Origin: Hyaloperonospora brassicae
Taxonomy: Eukaryota; Oomycota; Peronosporomycetes; Peronosporales; Peronosporaceae
DNA: 64,000 nt
Assembly: GCA_947650285.1 (NCBI GenBank)
Contig: CANTFL010001420.1
Coordinates: 186,001 to 250,000 of the forward strand
Reading direction: 5' to 3'
In this document: positions 49,152-60,783 of the stretch, in pieces
Layout of the letters: every line of letters starts with the position of its first letter
How positions within the stretch are numbered: position 1 is the first letter of the stretch
Notes under the pieces: model-generated
The model's database searches: none
What the model saw: only the letters and a program-made list of their open reading frames with translations
What the model was told of the DNA's origin: nothing
Made by a program: the position numbers and the translations under genes

Positions 49152-49577
49152 GTGCTTCGCTAAAATAACAGTGCGTAGCAAGCTTTTACTGAATACAGTG
49201 GGACCAAGTTCCCAGTTTGTTCTCGTATGCCATAAGCGTTCATAGGAATACCTAGGATCAAACAACCATGCTGAGCACGAGAAAAGACAACATGTTTTGA
49301 TGGATTTGAGTCCTAAAATGTGGCTTTTCCTATTAGCCCTAATTTAACGATAATAAAACCAAAGTATGTATAGTGACATCTACTCACCACCCATTGCGCG
49401 CGTCTATCTGCGACTGGTGGTGAAAGTAATGATATATAACCAAATGACCAGAACCTTGGGTCACTGCAACAATATCACTCAACGTAGTGACATGGTTGTT
49501 GAGTTGTTATGCTAAATATTCTATATTATCATATTGTCCTAAATTATAATAATATATAATAGAATCAATCCGTTATA
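49152..49577 (-). repeat. 5' LTR of Gypsy element L
   Basis: Direct repeat of 39871-40293; the best-matched core is 49167-49550 against 39885-40268. The outer end is worn and has TATAACGG in place of TGTAACGG. Confidence 0.7.
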
Positions 49578-52284
49578 TATGCAGTCGAGTTGGTGTATAT
49601 TTGCGATTGAGTTTAGTTTCCACTAAACAGCAGAATAACCAGAGAATTCAAGCTTCCATCCAGTAAGGCGGCTGGTGTTGACGTTCTTTTATTATATAAG
49701 CTAGATTATTTTTAGTGATGCCAGGTCTGCAGCAAATTAGTTCATTTCGACAAATGTCATGACTCGATTGGCGTAAACACATAATGCACCGTGCACTCGC
49801 GCAGTCATGTTTTGGAAGATACGCAATTATTTTAAATGTCGTAGCATCCATATGACACCGCGACTTTTGACATCAGACTTTCACCTATATCGTCTCCTTT
49901 CTTGATCATTCTCATCCTAGTGGTAGCCCGATCACATGCCTTTGCATCATTGTCATCTTGGTTTGCTCAGTAGATACGACCGTTGCATAGCATTGCCTGT
50001 TTTCGAATTCGCTCTCTTGTCTATAGTAAATAGAAGTCAGCTTTAGCAGCCGTTCCGCGAACGTTCAACGTGTGGGGCGTACGATAGATTCGCCGATCTA
50101 TCAAGTCAGAGCTCTGCCTAGCTATGTAACTTGCGTCTCGGGATCTTAAGTAAGCCAGCTATCCCCCTAGTTGAAGAGTGATTAAACCATCTATAGCACA
50201 ACTTTAACGTATAACCATGACTTGAGTTTACGTTAGCGGGAATTGCAATCGTAATAAATTATGATTTAGCTCTTGGGTATATATTGATGTGCCACTAGAG
50301 CGCTGACCTTGCAAGCCGCCGTAAGCACCAACATTCCGTCGCTTATTACAGTTTAGTTAAATCGTAGACAATCTCACGCATCAATGCCACCAGCGCTAAG
50401 ATCTACTCACATCGAACTTAACCGGGTGCAGCAACCCGTACAGTCTGATATGGTCGCCCGGTGCGTCGGGACCGAGCATCTTCAGTCCAGTTATATCACA
50501 AAATTATGACGAGCAGCACGCATAAATAGGATAAGGGATGCACATGATAATCGAACATACAAAGTTACGAAGAACCACTTATTTTTACGAAAAGTATTGC
50601 TAATTGCGGCTGCATGAGCGCGCTGCAAGTGTCGCCGGTAGACGCACGAGCCTGCCAAGCCATAGCTGGCGAGCAATATGGTTGAGTGACTGATGAAAAA
50701 ACATATGAAGACTGCTTAACCGAAAGGAAGAGCAACGCGGAAGAGTAACCTCGACAATCATCGCACAGTTATTTATGTTACGAAGCATTCGGGATGAGGT
50801 TGATCAGAAGAAAGAGAAAAAGCTGTACGGATTAATGTACAAGTCTATTAAGCTGCACTCAGATGACTAAAAAACTGTATCGACACCAGGGAGGGAATAG
50901 GAGCATGCAATGTAAGAAGCACGGCAGCGGATTCGATCTCTCTGTCCTTACTTAGCACAGAACGGTAAAGTGTAGTGACGATGTCGTCTGTAACTAGCAT
51001 TGTTAAAGGCACTTATATTATTTAAAAGAAATAATATATATGTTATGACAAGGTCAAGGAAGAACGTGACCTTAAATGTTGGAGGTTATCGCTGCTACAC
51101 TGCAACCATTAAGCATCTATTTGACATATTTTAGTTTGTTGGAGGCAGTCTAGGAGATGCAGCAATGTTGGCAAATGAAGAGAGATGAACCGGTGTGAGT
51201 GATTTCGTTAAAAATAAAATAAATGTTGTTTCTTATCTTCTTTATTCAATCAAGGTGCGTGTCACACGAAAAAGGGGTTTTACGCGGAAATCCCTTTTTG
51301 ACCAACACAACTCCCGACGACCCTATCGATATATAGGTCTAGCAACAGGGCACATTGCAGAAAGGCTTTGATAATCCCCAGTCTAGTATCTAAACGATCA
51401 GACGCTTCTTGACAGCTGATATACCGAAACGTGAGCATGCTATCCCCTGTGATTTTGATAAATTTGCTTACTAAATGGTAGCTTACAAGTCGATGAGCTA
51501 TTTCTATGGCAGTTTTAAATGAAGTCATCTGAGAGGCAGAAGAACAATCTGCCTGTCACTACGTATCAAATCATTTATAATCCTGTACTTTTTTATTACT
51601 GTGCTAGATTAGCTGAAATCGGTAACCTACGAAATCCTTCTATATAATCTTAAATGTTTGACAATTTATCACCCACAGCCTGCCGGCAGCGTTCACGGCG
51701 TAAAGCCAATACGATTTCTTCAATCACTACTAAAGCGCTAAGAAACCACCGACGCACCAGATGTCGTTTCATACAAAATTTACGTTCATTCACAGCAATC
51801 ATGCATTAACATTTCTATATAAAAAACTCTGTAAGTTTGTGTTCACTTTGGATTAAAATCAATGGATTCATTTGTTTTGATATGCCTCGGTTTGCACATG
51901 CTTCAACGATACCAGCATCAAGTGATCATGAGGAAGACCGCAACATAACCGTCAAGGGACGCAATGTCTGATCTCGGAGGCAAGCATTACCAGAAATCAT
52001 ATATTCAAAGCAACCCCCATCTAGGAGAACAACGTAGAGAGCAAGGAAGCGTTGTATACTTACACGAAACTACTGAATAGCGCAACAGGTGCTGCTGCAG
52101 TGTTGTTGGAAACCCCGTCGGACCTAATCACATTGATAACATTTTCCGACGCAAGTAACCTTGACGTTGCAATTTTCCTGCTCTATCTAAAACAAGAATA
52201 GAATCCACGTAAGAGGGGCAATATAACGGCGTGGGGCAATACATAGTCACTCATACTCTCCAGACCTGCTAAATATTCACAAGG
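49578..52284. other. Region between elements L and R
   Basis: No recognised gene. A minus-strand frame 51528-51280 (FISCQEASDRLDTRLG-like content) has no known relatives. It lies within the 6.67-kb spacer between the arms of the large inverted repeat. Confidence 0.4.
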
Positions 52285-52724
52285 CGTAACGGGGTATACC
52301 GTTATATGACATTACCATTGATCAAATTGGAAATCAAAAAATATTATGCTGAATCTTATTCAACAATATTACTCAATACTTATTTTTAGTTGAGATGACA
52401 GAAGCTCTACTCATTGTTTGATATTGTGTTTATATCAAGCCACCGATCGCTGATAGACGCGCGCAATGGATTGTGGGTACGCATCATGATACGTTTAATT
52501 ATATTAATATAACTAAGCTAGGACAAATCAGAGAATAAGAGATATTGACTTTAGTTGTGTTATAAACAGTTTTACTTTTCCTAAGATCTACGTCTATGAC
52601 GTAGTCTATTATTCCTTCCTCAGTATACTGTTTATACGTACGAGGTACTGACCTTCACTGCTGTCAGTGAGAATTAAATCCGTACTGGTAAATCAGTACG
52701 TAGTTGCGTATGCCTCGATATATA
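52285..52724 (+). repeat. 5' LTR of Gypsy element R
   Basis: 440 bp and a direct repeat of 60344-60783 with only a few differences. It starts at the TGTAACGGGG-like position (here CGTAACGGGG). It shares only a short core (GATAGACGCGCGCAATGG) with the LTRs of element L. The outer 3' end may extend beyond 52724 if the second copy is truncated. Confidence 0.85.
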
Positions 52725-52899
52725 AGGGTAGCACTTTGTGGATCGTCCAAGGACCACAATTGCATTGCCCAACATGCACATGTTGGACAATGTATGAGGC
52801 GTCAGCTTTCACGGAGCCCGTGAAAGCTACACCGATACAAACGATTTCGAATAGAGTGCAATCAGAAAATTTAGCTCAACCGTTGGCGAAGAAGATATC

Positions 52900-53640
52900 T
52901 TGTCCATGATGTTCTTAAGGAACAAGGTAAGTAGCATATCGGCAGCATCATGTTCTTGCAACGAAAACTTATTGAGTTGCGAGCGGAGGTGGCCTCGTTA
53001 AGACTACAAGATTACCACCAAATTAAATATATGGGACAGCAACAGTATCAGTCCGCACAGTCGACGAATGAGCGTCGAAGGGAGACTTTTTAGCTAGATA
53101 TCTCCAAGTACCGGTGGATCTAAAAAGATTTACTGTTGATATTTTTCGTCGAAGTAGACATCACCATCATGGATTGTCTTATTCACGATATCCAAATGCA
53201 AGTTGCATTTGCTCAGTCAACCCGACAAGAAGTGCCTAAATTTGCTCCTCAACCCTTAGTTGCATAAAACATAGGTTTTTTGGTCGCAATGCTATTTACA
53301 GACACTACTCAGCGAAACGTTTGAGCCGCCCAAGTCATAATTAATGACATTATTTGAGCTCCTGCAGCTATAACAAGGTAAGTGTAAGGTTCACATTTAC
53401 GATTTACATGTGCGTTACCGCTTAATTTGCATGGTAGCGAACCTAGTGAAAGGATTTGTGTCGGTCACAATACTTTAAAGGGGCTTTAAAATGGTTACGT
53501 TCGGGACACCTGTTCCGCAAATAGCTGAAGTCGGTTTTAAAAGTGACCTACGCTGTGGTACATACCGAATATATTCTGAGCCAGATTTATGCTACGCTGC
53601 GTTTTTCACGTCCTCATAGGCGACCAATGGTCAGAGAACC
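52900..53640 (+). pseudogene. Gypsy gag remnant of element R
   Basis: Broken plus-strand frames include FFVEVDITIMDCLIHDIQMQ and the following VAFAQS near 53135-53215. This is a capsid-like stretch seen in oomycete Gypsy gag proteins. Many stops follow. It lies outside the shared inverted repeat and has no counterpart in element L. Confidence 0.6.
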
Positions 53641-54176
53641 AATAGCCTATAGATCTCAGTTATGTCGTGAGCGACAACCAGTTACTGAGGTGACATTGCT
53701 GTCGCAACTTAGTACCCTACGCCTATGAACGTAGTGTTCCCCGCTCAGAACATCGCGGTACTCAGCAAAGTGACCGTCCACCAATTAAAGATACTGGTGA
53801 CGAGAGTCCGGCATTGTTGCAAGGTCGCAACATCGAGGCGGGCCGTAAAAACAATGGTCAGGGTCAGTAAGGGTAAATTTCTTTAATGATACAGAAGAAT
53901 CAAGAAAATGTTTAAAACTCTTGACGGAAGTTGCGCCATATACACAGCACTGTGTTCCTCTGCACATGGTAATGAGGTATGTGTATGAAATCAAGCATTA
54001 AGTAAAGGTAATGAATGGCCTGTATTAAAACGCGCGCCAGACGTGTTTCGTTCCCCCGCCAGGAGCCTTGTTAGTGGCTTGTCAAATACAAGTGCGAAAT
54101 GCCCAATCTATAGCTTTGTGGTGCCTTATACAATATATAGAATCCTGAACAACATTCCATATATGCCCTAGCGTAT

Positions 54177-54566
54177 ATGGAATCTCTGGAGTCGATCCAA
54201 GTGCAGCTTGCACTGACAACAGTATGTCTCACCACCTCAAAGTTGAAAGTGAAAAAGGTCTTGTCACATCGCGCTCTAGTTGACTGTGGGAAGTCGAACG
54301 ATTTCATTCGACGCCATTCATTTCAGGATCGTAGGCGCAAGCTCGTTGAGCGCGACATCTCTCTCACGAAGATAATGGTGCACCTTGCTGCAGACGCATC
54401 GATTAACGTGATGAGGCGCGTATTAGGAATCCACTGCACATTAGAATGCGAACAGTCCGATGGTAATTTCATCGTAATTGATCTGGATGACAAATTTGAT
54501 GTCACCCTGGGATTACGTTGGCTCAGAAGGTACGAGCCAAGAGTGGCTGGCAGCATCGATCCGTGA
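54177..54566 (+). pseudogene. Retropepsin-like protease domain of element R
   Basis: An open frame of 129 codons. It has ALVDCGKSNDFIRRHSF, where the usual catalytic D[ST]G is DCG, and FIVIDLDDKFDVTLGLRWL followed by RRYEP, which is the end of Gypsy proteases. The following frame (54518-54733) overlaps it and continues the W-x-x-RSV pattern after a frameshift. The mirror is 46525-46136. Confidence 0.8.
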
Positions 54567-55366
54567 AGATAACTGTCACTTTTTCATCAGATGGCCGTCT
54601 GATGAACGGCTTGGAGGTTCCACAAGCGTGTGAATGTTTTGCGAGTGAGTGCTATGGCCTCACTTGCGGTACCATCACAAGACTTCAATTTAGTCAATCA
54701 ATACACTGTGGACATATGGTCACACGACTTTAGTTTAGTTAATCACTATGATGTGGAGCAAGATCCCGGCGGCTGTGTTAAGACACAGGCAACGCCGAAC
54801 GTCACACCACTTAAATATGTCGATTGGACCGAGGAATGGTTACATGCCTAGGGGACATCATACGAGGAGGGACATAACATGCCGTCAAAAAGAAGCTACA
54901 CGGTAATCCTACGTCGACTAAAGAGTCGGCCGTAGATGATATGTTTCTGGCAGTGTGACCACAACCAGAAGCCGCTATAGAAATAAGTTCCCATGTGTGT
55001 AAGAAGCCCACACCTTAACCAGTAGTTTCCGTGGGGCTAACCCCGCAGCATCATGTGGAATACTTCTATATAAGAAACCGAGACAATTAATGTCTTTAGA
55101 TGATCACGGATCAAGCATAGGCGCTTACAGGCTTGATCTGATCACACCTCCAACGTCGACTTCGACGGAAACCCGATTGACGACGTATAAATTAATTCGG
55201 TTCTTACGTGACCTGCATAGTGGAAAATATACGCATACCTGCATACGCATCACCTGGGATTAGTATGTGGCCGACGTCCGTTCGTCAAAAGTACTTTCTG
55301 GAACGAACGTGTTCTCAGCATCTCATCGATAGAAAAAATCGTACTCGATGGGAAGACTCGAATTGA

Positions 55367-58300
55367 ATGATATACTTATCAATCCTGGGAGTCCCTCCAG
55401 GCAAAGGATTTCCGTTGTATAAGGATTTCATCGAATTCAAAGATGTATTCCGTGAATCCGTGCCTTGCGAGTTGCCTAGGGATAAATTAAATCGACACGA
55501 GCTCGAGCTCAAACCAGGCTATAAATACTGTCTCGTGAAGCAGGGGCTACTGCCTCGTGAATAAGCATTAGCGATCGATAAATTCTTTATCGATCGCATT
55601 GCAGCGGGTCATGTGAGGGATTCTACTTCCCCTCACAGCCCTCTGACCTTCTGTGGGCAAAAAGATACATGAGAATGGAGGTTCACGGGATGTCCTGAAC
55701 ACGCATGAGGATTTGATAGAGCCCATTTATCAGGTCCATGGACAAGAAGATGGTACTCTTTGACCTACCATCAATGATTACGACCTTCCGCGGTATTAGC
55801 GTCTGATCCGGTACCGTTGCAGCATTCAAAAAGTTGAATGATGCAACGGTACCAACCAGACGCTCTAAAAGATGAATACTGCAACGGTACCGGATCAGAC
55901 GCTAATACCGCGGAAGGACGTAATCATTGATAGTAGGTCAAAGAGTACCATCTTCTTGTCCATGGACCTGATAAATGGGCTCTATCAAATCCTCATGCGT
56001 GTTCAGGACATCCCGTACACGGCTATAAGCACTCCAAAGGTTTGCTGTGGTGGTGGATAGTGATACCATATGGGCTGAGTAACGTCCCTGTGACGTCTAA
56101 CAGATCCGTGACAGATCTGTTGAGATCGGTGCGGGACTTCTCACCAAGATACTTCGACGATGTGTTCGTCCATAGCCGTCTTATGGACGTAAATACAGAC
56201 GTGAAAGCACACAGAACACATGTTCGTCATATTCTTCAACTTATGCGCAAGCATAAGTTGTACGCCAACCTCTAGAAGCGTATATTCGCGTCTAGTGAAG
56301 TACTACTTCTGGGATGCACCATGGGTAAGCACGGTGTACGCCCTGGTCCCTAAAAGATCAAGGCTATCATCTACTGGCCAGTGCCAGTCGATGTCAAGGG
56401 ACTTCGGAAGTTCCTTGGCCTAGCGGCGTACTTGCGTAAGTACTGGCGCAACTACGCCGAGCTGACCGTTCATCTTTCTTGTTTACTCAAGCGAAATCTG
56501 ACGCGGTCATGAAACGCTGACTGTCAGCGCTCCTTTGACGGTATCAAACAGATCTTGATTCAATCTTTCATACTGGCGATTGCAGATCAGGATAGACCAT
56601 TACATTCAGTCTGTGACGCTATCGATTTCATGACCAGCTGTGCGTTGGTGTAGTATGACACAGACGAGGCGATCTACACCGTCAGCCGCAACCGTCTGAA
56701 CGCAATCATTCATTTCATGAGCTGGAACGCCTTGACATGAAGTATGCATTGGCTAAGTTCCGCGTCTATCTCATAGGATTTAGCTGCAACCAGCTGATCG
56801 CAATCATCCAGTTCGTGGGAAGGAATGCCTTGCCATGAAGTATGCACTGGCTAAGTTCCGCGTCCGTCTCCTAGGAGATAGACAATGCATCGTCTATGCG
56901 GACCTTGCGTCGTTACGAACGGCCGGAAAGTGTCCACAGCTTTCTCAAAGAACGGCGAGATGGCTGTATTTCTTAGCAAAGTAAAACTTCTCCGTGGAAT
57001 ATAAACCTGATCGACTGAATGTCGTTGCTGATGCGCTCTCACGTCGGCCCTATTTCGAACCGACTGGACACGTCAACATTGAGACCAGTCTCACTGTTGC
57101 AGCTATCAATTAGTATGATGTCGTCGACGTTACTCGACGACGTGATAAAGGTATACACAAGAGATATGGATCTTCTGCGCTTGATGGATCATCTGGTGAA
57201 TCCATACCAAAATCTTTGGTAGACTTACCGGCACTATAACTTTCCTCTTTGAATTGGTATACCACTCGCAATGCCTTGCTGTACTATACAGCCGTTGCCG
57301 ACGACACGCCACGTGCTGTCGCTCCGCTCATGATGATTTGCATTTGCGCATCATGTTCGAGTGTCACGATGCGTCAGTAGGTAGAAATCGTGGCCGTGGG
57401 AAGATTTATTTCACGGTTAGTCGCGGCTTTATTTGTCCCCGCCAGTATCAATTCGTACGCAAGTTCATTCGTTCTTGCGATTTTTTCCAGCGGGAAAAGC
57501 CTATTTCTTCATTCCGTGCGCCACCCGAACTCTGTCGGTCCCGGAAGAGGGTTCAAGTCTGTTTCAATGGACTTCGTCTTTGAAGACGTGAAGACGCTCG
57601 CAAGATCAACGGTATTCTTGTGTTTGTGGATAGGTTCAGCAAGATGGTACATCTTGCCTCACTTACCGATTCGGTCACTGCACAAGGATGTGCTCTTGTC
57701 TTTATCGACGCAGTGTTTCGATTCCATAATTTACCCCGTTAACTGGGTTTGGATCGAGACCATCGATTCACGGCGGGGATTTTGGTAATTCGTGTAACGC
57801 ACACGGGGAACACGGTTGAAGGTGACAACTTCTGCTCATCCTGAAACAGATGGTCAGACGGGACGTGCCAACCGCGATTACGAAAAAAATTAATTGAGTG
57901 TACGCTCAATCGCTTTCGACTTGGATTGGGTTCTTGTCGATGGTCGAATTCGCCATCAACAACTCCGTGCATGCGTCGACAAGGCATACGCCAATCTACG
58001 TGAATGACCTGCACCATCCACGCATTCCCGCCCTTTTACATATTGGCTCTAGGACAAGAGGGCGGGACATGTTTGAGATAAAACGTTTTGCCTCTTTTTC
58101 ATCACGTATTACTGCTCACGCCGATACGTTCGATGCCGATTTCGACAATGTCGGTATCGAAGAAGATGGGTCCAGCAGTAGCGACAATGCTTCTGCTGCA
58201 TCAGAAAATGATGACGGTACTGGCATATCAGTATTGACTATGCCAGCAAGGAAGATGTTTCTACCGCTGAAGAAGAGAAAGAACGCTCAACAGTGCGCAC

Positions 58301-58670
58301 AAAGCGCACTGACCGAAACAAAAACGATTCAGCAGAGAACTTTATGTTGACTCGAGAGGCGTTAGTCCGTTTCGTTCAAGAATCCATCGCTAACGCGGTG
58401 GACCGTCAGGAACAAATCGCAGACAAGAATGGAAGAGACAATGTGCTTTCGTTTAAGTTTAACGGCCTAGTTCTACTGTCTACGGTAAACCTATCGAGAC
58501 ATGCAGCCACTAATGTCGGCAGTAATTAACTACTATCGACATACATAGGTCCTTTGAGTGTATTGTATCGACAAGGTATTGCTTACACGATCGAGTTGTC
58601 TCGTAGGATGCAAACACATCCTACGTTCTATGTTAGTCGTCTCCGCCCGTATTATCAGTACGAGGTCTTT
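55367..58670 (+). pseudogene. Gypsy pol remnant of element R (RT, RNase H, integrase)
   Basis: Reverse transcriptase begins at 55367-55561 (SVPCELPRDKLNRHELEL), is cut by a stop and by the foldback at 55685-56016, and resumes at 55875-56510 with YFDDVFVHS near 56155 and KFLGLAAYLRKYW. RNase H is about 56560-57050, ending VADALS. Integrase: zinc region 57300-57500, where one His and one Cys of HHCC are lost. Core: ILVFVDRFSKMVHL from about 57611. C-terminal: ANAVDRQEQIADKNGRDNV near 58390-58440. HPTFYVSRLRPYYQYEV at 58614-58665. Frame breaks are the same as in element L. Confidence 0.88.
55685..56016. repeat. 144-bp foldback inside reverse transcriptase, element R
   Basis: Arms 55685-55828 and 55873-56016 with a 44-bp spacer. 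It is the mirror of 44686-45017, so it predates the copying of the large arm. Confidence 0.9.
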
Positions 58671-58821
58671 TCCGAGAGCGATGGTAGCCAGCACGCTCAA
58701 GAATCCCCAAACAATTTTTGTGATACCATACCAAAATTTTATGTTGTTCTTTCAGCAACGCGGTCTCGCGACGAGCCGCCCGTAGCTTGTCGCTCAGGAG
58801 ACACGCTGCGTTCGTTATTGA

Positions 58822-59209
58822 GCTAAGTGAACGAAAAGTCTAATAGGTCCTTCTTCCGGTCAGCATGATAACGTTGCACTGTCTTCATCTAGTCATGGCA
58901 AGTATTGTACGCGAGCTCCACGTCCTCCCTCATCTAGGTTAGGACGCGTTCATAGCGGTCAAAGATCTCTATCAGGCCCGATATCTGAGTCGGGACAGGT
59001 ATTTCTACCTCCATCAGAGCCGCTAGTGGACTCGCTTGGTGGTCAACGCTTTCACGTGTGGCGTACTTTGAGCCACCGCGTGAAGAACGGGGAGCTGAAA
59101 AGTTAACTTTTCCTCTAACGGGGGTGTCCACCATCATGCTATAGCTGGGAGCCTCGGTCACAGATGATAGCTGATGTTGAAGGTCTAGTTGAACGGTATG
59201 ACAAGACAT
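58822..59209 (-). pseudogene. Integrase-C-terminus-like fragment antisense to pol, copy in R
   Basis: Mirror of 41493-41880. The minus-strand frame 59209-58934 is open and is followed after stops by the RYHADRKKD helix-like stretch. It lies just downstream of R's integrase in the opposite sense. Confidence 0.4.
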
Positions 59210-59421
59210 ATCCGATGATTCCTCGGACCCATCGGTAAACCCGCGCTTTTGACGCTTGCAGACGGGTTACAATTTCGAATGACGTCACGCATATCAGCCG
59301 AGATGTGTGCCCTACCCCAGTGTATATTTAGGAAATACACTTTCCATTAAAGACGCTACGAGTTTTCAATACAACCCGCACAAGGGTAGCCCATGTGAGG
59401 CAAGGAATACTTGCCTCACGC

Positions 59422-60330
59422 TAAATGATGGAGACAGTAACTTGCACATATTATCATTTGTTATTTCTTCTTGATGATTACGGCTTCTTTTGAGGAGCCA
59501 CAAACGCGTTCAAGATTCTTGACACATTAAATAAATGTCTTCCGTGCCGCCAAAAGTGAGGTATAATCACGCTTGTAGATTCTGCCGTGATACTGATGCT
59601 AAGCAAAAGCATTGAGATAGAAGTTTTCCTCAGGGCGAAAATTTCTTGCGCTGGAGCTCAAACATGAGTCTCACATGCATCGAATGCCGAAAGTCGATGG
59701 GGCTGGATTGTCTCGTGAGACAAGCGATTCATAAGCTGTTTAGGCAAGCTCCACGGCTTGCCTGAACAGCATTATCCGACGTATTACCAATGTCGGTACC
59801 AATATCGTATGAATGACGATGAATCGCGCCATCGTTAAGAGTTTCATGCGAAGGAGCACTAGCTGGCCTCGACTTTGAATAATAATCATCATCATCATTT
59901 TTATTATCTATATTAAACAGCCTGTGACGCGAGTCGTGCATCCGAACGCTTCGTAGGAGTATAGTAAAGACTCAGGTCGATACACCCCGGGTGATCCGGT
60001 TGCCCAAAAGTCCTTTCCCGATACAGACACATCTGACTCGCCAGAGTAGCTGACCTCGAACTAGGAGACACGTATGCACGTAGTGTGATACCATGTGCGC
60101 CTGTGGCAACAGGTTCTGCAGTCAAAAACAGCATCGGGTGACATATTGTCAGACGCGGAGAGTTGTGAAGCAATCATGATGTGCCATCTTTTTGTGTTTC
60201 ATCGCCTAGACGTGTTAAATATGCAAGTCAAGGGCAGGTATAAATGGATTTAACCAAACAAGTTATCCCTATCGTAATAGTGCCCAAGGGCGGGCACAAA
60301 GTTGCGATAGCTACACAGAAACTAACATGT
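59422..60330. other. 3' region of element R outside the inverted repeat
   Basis: No gene recognised. On the plus strand, pieces near 59570-59690 show paired cysteines (ACRFCRD and TCIECRKS), which could be a decayed zinc-binding module. Confidence 0.35.
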
Positions 60331-60343
60331 AGGGAGAGGGAAA
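60331..60343 (+). other. Polypurine tract of element R
   Basis: AGGGAGAGGGAAA lies directly before the 3' LTR start at 60344. This is the expected site for plus-strand DNA priming and confirms the orientation. Confidence 0.75.
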
Positions 60344-60783
60344 TGGAACGGGGTATACCGTTATATGACATTACCATTGATCAAATTGGAAATCAAAAAA
60401 TATTATGCTGAATCTTATTCAACAATATTACTCAATACTTATTTTTAGTTGAGATGACAGAAGCTCTACTCATTGGTTGATATTGTGTTTATATCAAGCC
60501 ACCGATCGCTGATAGACGCGCGCAATGGATTGTGGGTACGCATCATGATACGTTTAATTATATTAATATAACTAAGCTAGGACAAATCAGAGAATAAGAG
60601 ATATTGACTTTAGTTGTGTTATAAACAGTTTTACTTTTCCTAAGATCTACGTCTATGACGTAGTCTATTATTCCTTCCTCAGTATACTGTTTATACGTAC
60701 GAGGTACTGACCTTCACTGCTGTCAGTGAGAATTAAATCCGTACTGGTAAATCAGTACGTAGTTACGTATGCCTCGATATATA
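60344..60783 (+). repeat. 3' LTR of Gypsy element R
   Basis: 440 bp, near-identical to 52285-52724. It starts TGGAACGGGG. Confidence 0.85.

Larger units (their letters stand above)
39871..49577 (-). mobile_element. Degenerate Gypsy (Ty3-like) LTR retrotransposon L
   Basis: About 9.7 kb bounded by related direct repeats, with pol reading on the minus strand from 46525 down to 42030. Order: protease, reverse transcriptase, RNase H, integrase. All parts carry stops and frameshifts. The pol segment 41281-47014 is an inverted near-identical copy of the one in element R. The region between the 5' LTR and protease (47015-49151) should hold gag but is not recognisable. Confidence 0.7.
53688..59421 (+). 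repeat. Large inverted repeat, right arm (5,734 bp)
   Basis: Reverse-complement copy of 41281-47014 without net indels. A less similar extension reaches about 53645. Confidence 0.97.
52285..60783 (+). mobile_element. Degenerate Gypsy (Ty3-like) LTR retrotransposon R
   Basis: About 8.5 kb with 440-bp LTRs, gag remnants, protease, reverse transcriptase, RNase H and integrase in order on the plus strand, and a polypurine tract before the 3' LTR. No matching 5-bp target duplication was found. All coding parts carry stops, so it is not autonomous. Confidence 0.85.
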
